Below are positions 18,193 through 27,986 of a stretch of 64,000 bases of DNA, piece by piece. Where the stretch lies: the NCBI GenBank assembly GCA_963675945.1, contig OY780932.1, positions 496,001 to 560,000 on the forward strand. The letters are read 5' to 3'. Below the pieces are notes generated by a model. That model saw only the letters and a program-made list of their open reading frames with translations. It made no database searches and was not told the origin of the DNA. This stretch comes from G963556115 sp963675945 (lineage in GTDB: Bacteria > Planctomycetota > SZUA-567). The translations under genes were made by a program, and so were the position numbers. Numbering within the stretch: the first letter of the stretch is position 1; each line of letters opens with the position of its first letter.

Positions 18193-19695
18193 TCAGGCTG
18201 TGGTTGCAGCATAACCTGCAGCCAGCGTCATAATCCTTTCTTCACATATCTCAGCACTCTCCAGAATACCGGTAATTCTTCCCTCATGCATCACCACCAC
18301 TCTATCACTCATACCAATAATTTCAGGCATTTCAGAAGAGATAAGAATAATACTCATCCCCTGCTCCGCCAACGAATTTATCAATTGATAAATTTCCGCC
18401 TTAGCGCCGACATCTACGCCATGAGTCGGTTCATCGAGTATAAGTAGCGTCGGGTTTATTTCCAGCCATCTACTAAGGATTACTTTCTGCTGATTTCCGC
18501 CGCTTAGACTAGTAATCGGATCAAAAAAGCTATGCATCTTTATGTCTATTTTTCTCCGGTAATACTCATTGATCTTATTCAAAGCCTTGAATGAGAGTAT
18601 ACCATTTTTGCCTAACCGCGGCAGATGCGCGATAGCCTGATTAAGCCATATCGGCAGTTCCGGCAGTATTGATCCGGATTTACGGTCTTCGCTCAACATA
18701 CCGATCCCCGCCCGTATCGCGGCGGACGGCGAACCAAACCGAACCTCTTTACCTTTATAGGTCATAGTCCCGCTTGAGTAACTCTCCGCCCCAAAAATTG
18801 CGCTCATCAGCTCACTTCTGCCGGCTCCGACCAGTCCGGAAAATCCCAGGATCTCTCCTTTATAGAGTTCAAAGGAAATATCTCTGAACCTACTGGAACT
18901 CAGGCCATTCACCTGCAGCACCACCTCACTCCCACGAAAACCGTCTCTCTGCTCAAGCGTAGCAAGATCACGCCCCACCATCAATCCAATTATAACGTCA
19001 ATCGACGCTTCAGCCCGACTCACCGTATCTACATACGCACCATCTCGGAACACAGTAATTCTATCTGAAATCCGCAGCACCTCATCAAGTTTGTGCGAGA
19101 CGTAGATTATCGCTACTCCCTTGGCCTTAAGCCTCTCAATTATCCTGAAGAGTTTTTCTGATTCAGTCTCAGTAAGTGATGAGTTTGGCTCATCCATTAT
19201 AATCATACTGACATCAACCGACAACGCCTTGGCAATCTCCACCAGCTGCTGATAAGATTTTGACAACTCGCCAACCTTCATATACGGATCAATATCAAGT
19301 CCGATCAGTGCCAACTGTTCACGGGTCAGCTTCTCCATCTCTTTCCAGAGTATGCGCCCATGTACTGTCTTCATTCTTCCCATATAAATATTTTCGATAA
19401 TATTCAGATCCGGCATCAACGACAGTTCCTGGTGTATAATGGCAATACCAGCACTGATCGCTTCCAGTGGCGTCTCAAAATTTACGTCATGCCCTTGATA
19501 TTCGATCAGACCTTCAGTTCTTTCAAATACACCCCCGATAATATTTATAAAGGTTGATTTCCCTGCTCCATTTTCTCCAACCAGAGCATGTACCTCCCCC
19601 GGATAGATATCAAAGTGTACATTCACCAATGCCTGCACACCACCAAAATTCTTTTTAATATTTCTTGCTTCAAACAAAAACTCTCTCTCGTTCAT
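18193..19695 (-). CDS. Sugar ABC transporter ATP-binding protein (RbsA/MglA type)
   Basis: 500 residues with two ABC domains. The first has Walker A GENGAGKST near residue 36 and a degenerate signature LSKSYQQ. The second has a degenerate Walker A region (FSGLVGAGRSE), the signature LSGGNQQK and Walker B LLILDEPTHGVD. This tandem, unequal layout is typical of the CUT2 family (ribose, galactose, autoinducer-2). The ATG at 19695 with an AAGGA ribosome site is preferred over an upstream start at 19713. Its partners are the permease and binding protein encoded just upstream in the same operon. Confidence 0.94.
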   Translation of the reverse strand: MNEREFLFEARNIKKNFGGVQALVNVHFDIYPGEVHALVGENGAGKSTFINIIGGVFERTEGLIEYQGHDVNFETPLEAISAGIAIIHQELSLMPDLNIIENIYMGRMKTVHGRILWKEMEKLTREQLALIGLDIDPYMKVGELSKSYQQLVEIAKALSVDVSMIIMDEPNSSLTETESEKLFRIIERLKAKGVAIIYVSHKLDEVLRISDRITVFRDGAYVDTVSRAEASIDVIIGLMVGRDLATLEQRDGFRGSEVVLQVNGLSSSRFRDISFELYKGEILGFSGLVGAGRSELMSAIFGAESYSSGTMTYKGKEVRFGSPSAAIRAGIGMLSEDRKSGSILPELPIWLNQAIAHLPRLGKNGILSFKALNKINEYYRRKIDIKMHSFFDPITSLSGGNQQKVILSRWLEINPTLLILDEPTHGVDVGAKAEIYQLINSLAEQGMSIILISSEMPEIIGMSDRVVVMHEGRITGILESAEICEERIMTLAAGYAATTA

Positions 19696-19840
19696 GTCAA
19701 TCCTTACCAGCACATAGCACTTAATCTGCCTTTAAAATCCTGTATCAGATTAGACACCGCACAACTGCGGCGATTATGCGATGCCCATTTTATATTGTAC
19801 TTTACTTTCAGGTTGCAACTGCTCTGCCGCAAAACGAACC

Positions 19841-20863
19841 TTAAAAACCAAACTCTGCCAGATTATCCTTGGTGACAAAATCACTGCGGGTAAGGAGTCT
19901 GCCGGCAGGTGGGACTACCCCGCCAACAAGGTAATTATACAGACGTATTGCCGGATCATGACCCTGAGCATAAGGGTTCTGTCCGATAGTACCTGAACAT
20001 ATTCCTTTTCTTACCTGCTCGATAGTCTCTGGGACATAATCATAACAGATAAACGCAACTTTTCCGGCCAAGCCCTGATCTTCAATAGCTTTCCCGACCC
20101 CAACGCTCCCTCCGGCGAATGAGACAATAGCGCTAAGCTCTGGATAAGCGGTAAAGAAGTCCTGCGCATACTGATATCCTGCATCATCCTTATCCTGGGT
20201 CTCAACCTGTGACACAATCTTCATCCCAGGTGCAATCTCGCCAAGCCGGTCGATAAAACCCTGCCGTCGCATCTCATGCCCTTCTACGGAGAAGAAACCT
20301 GTTACCAGAGCCACTTCACCTTCCTTGCCGACAACATCAACCAGCCTATCCGCAGCCACCCTTCCCTGTTCATAAAGATCAGCTCCAACGAAGAATAACC
20401 GTTTATTGGGTTTGACCGTTTCGACATTGAATGTCGCAACCGGAATTCCCTCTTCGACAGCTCTATCGATAAATGGCACAATTCCACTATCTCCAGCAAT
20501 AACCGCAATTGCCGCATAATCCTGACTCTTACTGTCTTCAATACCCACCCCAAACACATTGGAATTGTGCGCATCACCGAGTGGTACTATCCAGTCAACC
20601 TGGCAGTCATAGTCCTTCAACTCCTCTGCAGCATCCAGCGTACCGCGCTTCACATCAATCCAGAACGGATTATTCTCCAATCCCAGCACCGCAATTTTAA
20701 TTGGCTTCTCAGGCTTCGTCGCCACCGGTTTGACTCTGCCTTCATCAGTTGGAGCCAGAACCTTGCTGTCAAATTTTGGCGCCTCCGGCAATTCTCCGGC
20801 AAGTACAGCACTCAGCATGCTCAGACACACAACCAGCATAACCGCAGACTTTTTGAACATCAT
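19841..20863 (-). CDS. Periplasmic sugar-binding protein of the CUT2 ABC transporter
   Basis: 340 residues. The ATG at 20863 has a good AAGGAG ribosome site and starts a signal peptide (MMFKKSAVMLVVCLSMLSAVLAG), probably cleaved after ALA. The mature protein has the type I periplasmic-binding fold: IAVLGLENNPFWIDVKRG, then GDSGIVPFIDRAVEEGIPVATFN, then a hinge region and ALVTGFFSVEGHEMRR. This resembles RbsB-type proteins. The ligand cannot be named; a sugar or polyol is likely. It lies between the permease and ATPase genes, with 145 bp separating it from the ATPase gene, a common place for an attenuating structure, though none is obvious. Confidence 0.93.
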   Translation of the reverse strand: MMFKKSAVMLVVCLSMLSAVLAGELPEAPKFDSKVLAPTDEGRVKPVATKPEKPIKIAVLGLENNPFWIDVKRGTLDAAEELKDYDCQVDWIVPLGDAHNSNVFGVGIEDSKSQDYAAIAVIAGDSGIVPFIDRAVEEGIPVATFNVETVKPNKRLFFVGADLYEQGRVAADRLVDVVGKEGEVALVTGFFSVEGHEMRRQGFIDRLGEIAPGMKIVSQVETQDKDDAGYQYAQDFFTAYPELSAIVSFAGGSVGVGKAIEDQGLAGKVAFICYDYVPETIEQVRKGICSGTIGQNPYAQGHDPAIRLYNYLVGGVVPPAGRLLTRSDFVTKDNLAEFGF

Positions 20864-20940
20864 TTCTCTCTCCTTAAAACAGACTATTATCTCAAACATA
20901 CACCCGTTATCTCAGCGACAGTCCTCACTGCCACAGAGAT

Positions 20941-21933
20941 TTACTCTTTGCCATGACTGCGCAGATAATCAACCGCTACTCCCAGAATAACCACCACCCC
21001 CAAGGTTATCGTCTGCATATAAGTCGGCAGTCGTAGCAGTACAAAGGCATTTTTCAGAATCGCCATTACTCCCGCACCGAGTACCGCTCCAACTATGGTT
21101 CCACTCCCGCCGCTCAACGACGCTCCCCCAATAACCACCGCCGCCACCACATCCAGTTCGAGCCCCATCCCGGCATTGGTCGCAGCAGTAGAGAGCAGCC
21201 CTGCGGTCATCATCCCGGCAATGACACAGAGACCGCCCGTAAGCATATAGACAAACATCTCAACCCAGACAACATTCACCCCGGCCAGCCTGGCAGCTTT
21301 ACGGTTGCTGCCCAGGGCATATATCTGCCGTCCCAGCATCGTATTATTCAAAAACCATTGAAAAATGACTACCAACAACACCATAATTATCACTGGTACC
21401 GGTACTGGACCGACATAACCACCGCCCAGCCATTTGATAAATCCGCAATCGACCGAAATATTGCAGGCTACCGTCCCTTTAATCCCGGTCGCCAGAAAAA
21501 AGGTTATACCTCTGGCAATGCTCATCATTCCCAGGGTGGCAATAAACGGCGGTACTTTTATCTTGGCAATTAGAAATCCATTGATCATCCCGAGAAATAC
21601 CCCGAAAGCGAACCCTATTAGAATTGCGAAAACAGGATTTACGCCCATCCACATAATTCTTGCAATCAGCATAGACGTTACCGCCACCAGCGACCCAACC
21701 GACAGATCCACCCCAGCCGTGACCAATACCATGGTCATCCCAATACCCACCACTGCAATAGTAGACATATTGCGCAACAGATTGAACAGATTTCTGCTCC
21801 GCAGAAAATACTCACTTGCAAATGACATAATCAAAAATAAACAGACTAAAACCAGAAATACCATGAATTCTTTCGAACGCAATATTCTTTGTATTTTTGA
21901 ACTGCCTGCCATCTCTCTCTTCTCACTAACCAT
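20941..21933 (-). CDS. Sugar ABC transporter permease (RbsC type)
   Basis: 330 residues with about eight to ten hydrophobic segments. The family blocks GIGMTMVLVTAGVDLSVGSLVA, RQIYALGSNRKAARLAGVNV and the signature GLELDVVAAVVIGGASLSGGSGT identify a BPD_transp_2 inner-membrane permease of the CUT2 family. The start at 21933 has AGGGG six bases upstream; a second possible ATG lies at 21912. It is the first transport gene after the regulator (131 bp gap). Confidence 0.94.
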   Translation of the reverse strand: MVSEKREMAGSSKIQRILRSKEFMVFLVLVCLFLIMSFASEYFLRSRNLFNLLRNMSTIAVVGIGMTMVLVTAGVDLSVGSLVAVTSMLIARIMWMGVNPVFAILIGFAFGVFLGMINGFLIAKIKVPPFIATLGMMSIARGITFFLATGIKGTVACNISVDCGFIKWLGGGYVGPVPVPVIIMVLLVVIFQWFLNNTMLGRQIYALGSNRKAARLAGVNVVWVEMFVYMLTGGLCVIAGMMTAGLLSTAATNAGMGLELDVVAAVVIGGASLSGGSGTIVGAVLGAGVMAILKNAFVLLRLPTYMQTITLGVVVILGVAVDYLRSHGKE

Positions 21934-22064
21934 TAATTACCCCTACACACTAAATACCCACAAATATTTCCCTGTTCCTAAAAAAATTGACAATACCACC
22001 CCTGAAGTGAACAAGCACTTCTAACACATTCTAAATTGGTTTTTCAGCTATCTACACAACAATT

Positions 22065-23102
22065 TTAAAGTGTATTACGGACGATAAGTTCTGTCGGAAG
22101 CAACTCAAATTCAACGTCTCGCTTGACAATCTGTTCCGCCACCAGTCTACCCATACGGTAAAAATCAATACTTACGACCGTAACCCCGCCCTCAATTATT
22201 TCTTTCAGAGGCGTATCATTATATGACAACACACCAACATCAACGCCTACCTTCAACCCCTTACTGCGTGCCGTCTTGATGCAATTCACCAGATCTGAAT
22301 CCTCAATAACCAAGTAGGCGTTATGCCTGTATACATCCTCAGGGGTAAATTTATCAATAATTGTAGGAGTAAATCCATTTTCCAGGCAAAACTCACTGTA
22401 GGCATCCTTGATCATCTCCGGAATAAAGTAACCGTCGGGAAAGCAGAGTACAAACTCCTGGTATTTCTTGATAAGTTCACAACCCTTGGTCAAAGCCCGT
22501 TTCAATTCCTGATTATGATCCTGCGCAACCCTGGTCACACCTTCTGCACTGTAATCAATACACCTATCCACTAGCAAGAGCTTGCGTTGATCCAACTTCT
22601 TGATATATTCGGTAATTTTCTCATTCTCAAATAGCATTACCACATAGTACTCATACTTACCTGCATTATTCTCCAGAAACTGCTCTATCAAGTTCTCATT
22701 ATAATGATGAAAAAAGAAATCCACATTCGCACTGGAATCTGTAAAGCTATCAAGCGTATCTTTTATCCCGTTATAAATCTTTTCCTTATACGCATTCAGC
22801 ACATCAAAGATCACCAAAACATTGATTTCCTTATTATAGCTATCATTACAAATGGTAAAGCCCTTACCCTGCGCCGCCTCAATTACCCCCTTCTCTCGAA
22901 GCTGATCATACGCTTTCTGCACCGTATCCCGTGATATCGAGTAATACTTACTCAGCGCATTGATTGACGGCAACTTGTCTCTATTGAATACTTTATTACT
23001 TCTCACCCCCTCAATGACCGCATCTACTATTTGTTTATATTTCGGTTCATGTGAAGCTTTTTTAAATAAATCTATCCGCTCTAAAAAACTCTTATCCTGC
23101 AT
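22065..23102 (-). CDS. GntR-family transcriptional regulator with a LacI/periplasmic-binding-like C-terminal domain
   Basis: 345 residues from the ATG at 23102; an in-frame TTG at 23144 would add 14 residues. The N-terminal winged helix reads YKQIVDAVIEGVRSN, then LPSINALSKYYSISRDTV, then AYDQLREKGVIEA, typical of GntR. The remainder (NVLVIFDVLN to the C-terminal VSIDFYRMGRLVAEQIVKR and the LPTELIVRNTL ending) has the sugar-binding fold of LacI-type regulators. This pairing occurs in regulators of sugar-uptake operons. It heads the transporter operon and is likely autoregulatory, with the imported compound as effector. A promoter and a pentanucleotide repeat lie immediately upstream. Confidence 0.9.
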   Translation of the reverse strand: MQDKSFLERIDLFKKASHEPKYKQIVDAVIEGVRSNKVFNRDKLPSINALSKYYSISRDTVQKAYDQLREKGVIEAAQGKGFTICNDSYNKEINVLVIFDVLNAYKEKIYNGIKDTLDSFTDSSANVDFFFHHYNENLIEQFLENNAGKYEYYVVMLFENEKITEYIKKLDQRKLLLVDRCIDYSAEGVTRVAQDHNQELKRALTKGCELIKKYQEFVLCFPDGYFIPEMIKDAYSEFCLENGFTPTIIDKFTPEDVYRHNAYLVIEDSDLVNCIKTARSKGLKVGVDVGVLSYNDTPLKEIIEGGVTVVSIDFYRMGRLVAEQIVKRDVEFELLPTELIVRNTL

Positions 23103-23175
23103 AAAATTACTTTCTAATTCACTTACCCTGCTGTAACTATTCAAAATATCTCAACACACAAGACATCAAACTATA

Positions 23176-23204
23176 CTGTGCTGTGCTGTGCTGTACTGTG
23201 CTGG
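23176..23204. repeat. CTGTG pentanucleotide tandem repeat
   Basis: Five full units CTGTG, CTGTG, CTGTG, CTGTA, CTGTG plus a partial CTGG stand in a row. The tract sits just downstream of the predicted -10 of the regulator-transporter operon, so on the minus strand (CACAG units) it would form the very start of the transcript. Confidence 0.85.
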
Positions 23205-23208
23205 TTTA

Positions 23209-23236
23209 ATTTTACCGTATATATACACTTAGTCAA
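23209..23236 (-). promoter_or_regulatory. Sigma-70-type promoter of the regulator-transporter operon
   Basis: Minus-strand TTGACT (23236-23231) and TAAAAT (23214-23209) are spaced 16 bp apart. Predicted initiation near 23202 gives a leader of about 100 nt that begins within the CACAG repeat. Confidence 0.6.
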
Positions 23237-23427
23237 ATAATTTCTTGACGCTGCTAATTCTCGCTTCACGCATAATAAACAACTAACTCATTCGTATTTT
23301 TTATAACTATTGACAGATAAAAATGTTACAATTATTCTAAAAATACTAAGAATTATAAAATAAATATAAAATTATCCCTAATTCTTACAATTGTAATAAA
23401 TCCTAACCTACACAGTTATAATCTATT

Positions 23428-23465
23428 AAATAACGGGGGCAAGAATCAACTTGCCCCCGTTATTT
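23428..23465 (-). terminator. Strong terminator-like inverted repeat after the M16C peptidase gene
   Basis: A perfect 16-bp stem, AAATAACGGGGGCAAG with CTTGCCCCCGTTATTT, has a 6-base loop. Being symmetrical it could work in both directions. It most likely ends the minus-strand peptidase transcript 250 nt past the stop. A second small hairpin TTAACCT/AGGTTAA (23477-23494) stands next to it. The remaining bases from 23495 to 23716 show nothing I can name. Confidence 0.75.
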
Positions 23466-23716
23466 AACTGAGAAATTTAACCTAATCAGGTTAACTAATT
23501 ATATACTAGATTCACCCACCGCAACTCCAGCACAACTGACCGCTAATCAATACCTACCCACTATATTAAAAAGAGTTACTCGATTCATTATTCTTAAAAC
23601 CAAAGATATTGCGCACAGATACTAGGCAAAATCTACTCCTCCCGTATTGACTCAGCAAAATCCCCTACTCTTAGGTCTCATCCACCCCTGAAAGTCAGCT
23701 TGTACTCAAAAAAATC

Positions 23717-26674
23717 TTACACAGCCTCGATCTTCAACCCGAATCCAGCCGCTACCGCCGTCTCAAGCTTTTCCTTACTGGAGAGTACACAGACCGGTGC
23801 TGCCGCCATCTTCTCCGGGGCAAAAACATACTCGGCAGCTGCAATAATAGCGGCTTTATCCAACCCTAACAATCTGGTTCGATACTCTAGGCGCGACTCA
23901 TAGGTAGAGCCCGACCGCAACTGATTCATCGCAGTCAGCACCACTCCAGCCGGTCTGAACGGCACATCAAAATTCTTAATACTGCCGATTATTGCCTGCT
24001 CAATTCCAGCAGCCGAGAGATCCATCTCCTCCCGAATATAGGATAAAATACTATCATAAGTCCCAAGGGTCTCAAGAATACAGGGATCCCGATAGCTCGC
24101 AAGCGTAAAGATTCCAGCCAATGCCTGAGAATTAGCCCGGCAGCCATACGCGCCGCGCTTGGCTCTAACCTCATTCCAGAGATACCCGTAAGACAAATTC
24201 TGCGCGAGTAAAGACAACGCCGGAGCGTATTCGGAATCTACCGTCACTCCGGGCAGAACCCTGGCGACGAAGGCCACATCCGCCGGCACCGCCAGCCCTA
24301 ACAAGCTGCCAGCAGCTTTCGCGCCGGCAGGCTTATATACTGTACCCCGGACAAAGCCTTTCGCTCCGACTCTATCTGCAAGCTTCTCATACCAGGATTG
24401 GATGTTCCGGCGTGAAGCCTCCGACCCGGCAATACTCAGATCAAAACGGAGATTATCCAGCAGCTTCTCCCGTATCGCCTCAAGCTTGCCGATAATCATC
24501 TCCGCCTCAAAATCTGCAATCAACTTATCAAGCAGGCGTATCGGGCTTATTCCCGCCACCTTCTCACTCAACCTGGTATTTGTCGAGATCTCCTTTCCAG
24601 CATAGGCCGCAGCCACGATATGCCCCTGTGCAACCAGAGAGGTCTTACGCCCAATCCGTGACTGCAAGAGTACATCTTTGAGGCGATCCTTATCCGTGAA
24701 GTCACTCTCACACAGTCGTAGCGTAAAGATTTCAAGCATCTCAGATAACTTACGCTCCACGCCCTTTACCGAAAAGTTCAAGTACGGCGCGACCTGCTCA
24801 TATGAATCTATCCTGCCTGTAACACTGATGCTTGCGGCAATCCCTGAGCAGCACTCTGCTTCACGCTGGGCAAACTCGGCATAATTCATACCTGCCGCGC
24901 CAACTTTGGTCACAACATCAGCAAATATTGGAAGATATTCGAGCAGTTCTTCGGAAAAATCAGCCAGATTGATCGAAAGCTGGAGATAATCAATCCCCCC
25001 AGTGTAGATCTTATTATTTAGGAGCTTACCCCCACCGCTATCGCTGGTCTCACTCTCAAAACACGGCGGCAATTTTGCTACATCAGCGATATGGAGTTTG
25101 GGCAGACTCGCCAAGGCCTCTGACGTATTTGGAGCCTGCTGCATCGCCTCCAATTCTGCCGCTTCCCGGCGTATCGCTTCCAGTTCAGCCGCACTCATTG
25201 CAGCTTTACGTTCCGCCATTCTCACGGCAAAGTCCTTATCTTTCTTGGCGTTATACTCACTATCCGGGTAGAAGCAGATAAGCAGGCGATACGGATTAGC
25301 GAGTATACCCTCGGTAATCAGCTTCTCAAAATACTGCTCATCCTGCTCAAACTCGCGCCGCAAGATCTCCAAATTCTCTCTCAGTTTAAGATTACTTACC
25401 GGGTCTCCTTCATAGATCCAGGAACGGTATACTCTATCCATCAGCCGCAGCGGGTACTGCGACGGTATATCCAGAGCAGCCATCTCCAGATGATGCAGCG
25501 CAGCCTCGATCATCTTTTTATCGACGCCTTTTTCCACCTGCTCGCGACAAGTCTCGAGTACCAGCTCCAAAAACTCTTCCGCTTTATCCTCCGCGGTTCC
25601 TTTTATCCCCACGGTAAAGAAGGTATCCCGCTGATAGTCCGCATACCCGGAGCTGGTCAGATCCTCTGCCAGTTTAGAATCAACGATAGCCTTGCGTAGA
25701 GGCGCTGCTGCATTGCCCAGAAGATAATCATCAAGCACATTAAACGCTAGTGAGCGTATAGCCTGGGTTACCTCTCCAACCGACCAGGCAAGGGTCACCG
25801 CGCTGTTCTTTTCCGGTGTATCCTCAGCACTTGCTGGGTACGGCACCCGCTCCAGACGCGGCGCGTCCCACGGCTGCAAACGCCCGATTGCGGTATCAAT
25901 AGCAATACGTTCATACTTGCTCAGATACTCTCTGTCGAGAAATTCAAGATGTTTTGCAGTCGGAATATCACCATAAATAAAGATAAATGAATTTGCCGGA
26001 TGATAATAAGTCTTATGAAAATTGACAAACTCCTGATAGGTAAGCTCTGGTATACTCTCCGGATCACCGCCATAATCCTTCCCATACTCGTTGCTGGTGA
26101 ATAATTTTGCCGATTCCTCCTTATCAATAACCCCATCCAGATCAGAGTAAGCCCCCTTCATCTCATTGTAGACGATACCTTTTATTATCAAGTCACTAGC
26201 AATATTACCCGGCTCTTTAAAATCGAAATGATGCCCCTCCTGCTTAAAATGCATCTCACTGATAATAGGCTTAAAGGCCGCATCACAGTAAATACCGGCG
26301 ATATTGAAGAAATCTTTTTCATTCATACTCGCACACGGATATACCGTCTTGTCTGGATAGGTCATAGCATTGAGGAAGGTAGCCAACGAAGTCTTGAGGA
26401 GTTCAACAAACGGATCCTTCACCGGGTACTTCTCTGAACCGCAGAGAACGGTATGCTCAAGAATATGCGGCAGACCGGTATTGTTCTGCGGCGGGGTACG
26501 GAAAGCCACTGCAAAGAGATTCTCCGAATCAGCACTCAGCAGGTGCAGGAGCTTGGCGCCACTCTGCTCATGCTCAAGTTCGATGGCTGTAGCCCGAACA
26601 TCCTCCACCGCAGACACCCGCCTGACCACAAAACCCGAGAGCCTATCTCCAACCTTCAACTTATTTTTAGTCAT
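23717..26674 (-). CDS. M16C metallopeptidase, PreP/Cym1-like
   Basis: 985-residue zinc peptidase of the presequence-protease group. The inverted zinc motif HILEH lies at residues 70-74, followed by TVLCGSEKYPVKDPF, and the distal glutamate is in a NEMKGAYSD block near residue 155. Two M16 halves joined by a helical linker, plus the M16C-associated domain, account for the length. Bacterial members degrade peptides in the cytoplasm or periplasm; no signal peptide is seen, so cytoplasmic action is likely. A GGAGG ribosome site and a near-consensus promoter lie upstream. It is monocistronic. Confidence 0.93.
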   Translation of the reverse strand: MTKNKLKVGDRLSGFVVRRVSAVEDVRATAIELEHEQSGAKLLHLLSADSENLFAVAFRTPPQNNTGLPHILEHTVLCGSEKYPVKDPFVELLKTSLATFLNAMTYPDKTVYPCASMNEKDFFNIAGIYCDAAFKPIISEMHFKQEGHHFDFKEPGNIASDLIIKGIVYNEMKGAYSDLDGVIDKEESAKLFTSNEYGKDYGGDPESIPELTYQEFVNFHKTYYHPANSFIFIYGDIPTAKHLEFLDREYLSKYERIAIDTAIGRLQPWDAPRLERVPYPASAEDTPEKNSAVTLAWSVGEVTQAIRSLAFNVLDDYLLGNAAAPLRKAIVDSKLAEDLTSSGYADYQRDTFFTVGIKGTAEDKAEEFLELVLETCREQVEKGVDKKMIEAALHHLEMAALDIPSQYPLRLMDRVYRSWIYEGDPVSNLKLRENLEILRREFEQDEQYFEKLITEGILANPYRLLICFYPDSEYNAKKDKDFAVRMAERKAAMSAAELEAIRREAAELEAMQQAPNTSEALASLPKLHIADVAKLPPCFESETSDSGGGKLLNNKIYTGGIDYLQLSINLADFSEELLEYLPIFADVVTKVGAAGMNYAEFAQREAECCSGIAASISVTGRIDSYEQVAPYLNFSVKGVERKLSEMLEIFTLRLCESDFTDKDRLKDVLLQSRIGRKTSLVAQGHIVAAAYAGKEISTNTRLSEKVAGISPIRLLDKLIADFEAEMIIGKLEAIREKLLDNLRFDLSIAGSEASRRNIQSWYEKLADRVGAKGFVRGTVYKPAGAKAAGSLLGLAVPADVAFVARVLPGVTVDSEYAPALSLLAQNLSYGYLWNEVRAKRGAYGCRANSQALAGIFTLASYRDPCILETLGTYDSILSYIREEMDLSAAGIEQAIIGSIKNFDVPFRPAGVVLTAMNQLRSGSTYESRLEYRTRLLGLDKAAIIAAAEYVFAPEKMAAAPVCVLSSKEKLETAVAAGFGLKIEAV

Positions 26675-26735
26675 CTATCCTCCTTCATCAGCCTCTTTGC
26701 AGACTACTATTATCCTATAACCCAACCGTTCTCCG

Positions 26736-26764
26736 ATTATACATACTATACACTGCTCTGCCAA
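26736..26764 (-). promoter_or_regulatory. Near-consensus sigma-70 promoter of the M16C peptidase gene
   Basis: Minus-strand TTGGCA (26764-26759), 17-bp spacer, TATAAT (26741-26736). Predicted start near 26729 gives a leader of about 55 nt. The remaining part of the gap (26765-27033) shows nothing recognisable. Confidence 0.75.
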
Positions 26765-27033
26765 ATACTAAATATACTCGCCAACCCATTACCTTCAAAC
26801 TACACCAATTCTAAAACCAGTCAACGCTTATACTGCTGCAGACAGAACCAGCATAGCGCACCCCGGTTCGACCGCAAAAATCTCTTAATTATATTGCCTC
26901 CCTTCTCAACTCACTTAATATATCCCACTTATATTTCCTGCAAGCATCTAACCGCAATATAACCTATTGATCTTAAAAAACATACAACAACCATAACAAA
27001 TATTATTTTTTTAAGTATTTTTTTACTGAATAA

Positions 27034-27062
27034 TTGAATTTATTATCGATATACTGTATAAT
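27034..27062 (+). promoter_or_regulatory. Near-consensus sigma-70 promoter of rex
   Basis: TTGAAT (27034-27039), 17-bp spacer, TATAAT (27057-27062), with the rex ATG 53 bp downstream. I see no palindrome of the Rex operator type in this region, so autoregulation is not supported. Confidence 0.78.
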
Positions 27063-27114
27063 AAATAAAGAATTCCCGATTAAGTCAAAATTGTCCTCAA
27101 ATAGAAAGAGAAAT

Positions 27115-27801
27115 ATGTTTACTGAACAGAACTCTAATTACCATGAGAAGGCAATCTCTGAGCGCGCCAAGTTAGCCCCGGTGCCGACACTACGCCGACT
27201 GCCAAAGTACCTGGAGTATCTTAGAAATATCAGAGTAGCCGCAGACGCACATATCTCTTGCACCCAGATTGCCGGGGCTCTGGATCTGGTACCGACCCAA
27301 GTACGTAAAGATCTGGCGACGACCGGTATTGTCGGCAAACCCAAGAAGGGTTACCCGGTATTTGCCCTGATTCAAGCTATTGAGGAATTCCTCGGCTGGA
27401 ATGCTCCGCAGGACGCCTTTCTGGTCGGCTCGGGGGCTCTGGGAACCGCTATTCTCGGTTACGAAGGCTTCCGTAAGAATGGATTGAACATCGTCGCCGC
27501 CTTTGACAACGACAGTTCGAAGATCGGCACCAAAATCCGTGGCGTAGAGGTCATGTCACTTGAAAAACTTCCTGAGCTTGCCCGCAGAATGAATATTCAG
27601 ATTGGAGTTATGACCATGCCCCCACAGTATGCCCAACAGATTACCGATCTGCTTATAAGTGGCGGTATAAAGGCAATCTGGAACTTCACCCCCTCCCTTG
27701 TCGTCGTCGATGACGACATAATTCTCGAAAACGCTCAACTTGCCTCGAGCTTTGCAGTTCTGAGCAGCAGACTCCGTAGCCGCACCCACAATCTTGATTG
27801 A
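27115..27801 (+). CDS. rex: Redox-sensing transcriptional repressor Rex
   Basis: 228 residues. The N-terminal winged helix carries the Rex-specific blocks TLRRLPKYLEYLR, ISCTQIAGALDLVPTQVRKDLA and GKPKKGYPV. The C-terminal Rossmann domain has VGSGALGTAIL near residue 105, the acidic AFDNDSSKIG, GVMTMPPQYAQ and WNFTP. Rex binds NAD(H) and derepresses fermentation and respiration genes when NADH rises. The ATG at 27115 is chosen because the longer reading would start inside the promoter. The gene stands alone, followed by a likely terminator and then lysA. Confidence 0.95.
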   Translation: MFTEQNSNYHEKAISERAKLAPVPTLRRLPKYLEYLRNIRVAADAHISCTQIAGALDLVPTQVRKDLATTGIVGKPKKGYPVFALIQAIEEFLGWNAPQDAFLVGSGALGTAILGYEGFRKNGLNIVAAFDNDSSKIGTKIRGVEVMSLEKLPELARRMNIQIGVMTMPPQYAQQITDLLISGGIKAIWNFTPSLVVVDDDIILENAQLASSFAVLSSRLRSRTHNLD

Positions 27802-27840
27802 ATAACAGACAACTAACCAAGGCTCAGTCCGATAATCTTC

Positions 27841-27873
27841 CCGCCACCCAGAGTGGCGGTTGAATTACTTTTT
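27841..27873 (+). terminator. Likely terminator of rex
   Basis: A perfect 7-bp GC-rich stem CCGCCAC/GTGGCGG with a 5-base loop is followed by TTGAATTACTTTTT. The T-run is interrupted, so efficiency is uncertain. Confidence 0.6.
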
Positions 27874-27986
27874 CACCTGCCAGCAAATTATATTACCAAA
27901 CTTTCCCTAGACAATTTTTTTCCAGAGTTTATAATTAAAATTATATTTACCTGTAAATCCCCCTTTATACTAGCGTGGAGAAGAAT

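Noticed and set aside
27057..27114. Rex operator in its own promoter
   Set aside because: No palindrome of the TTGTGAA...TTCACAA type is visible.
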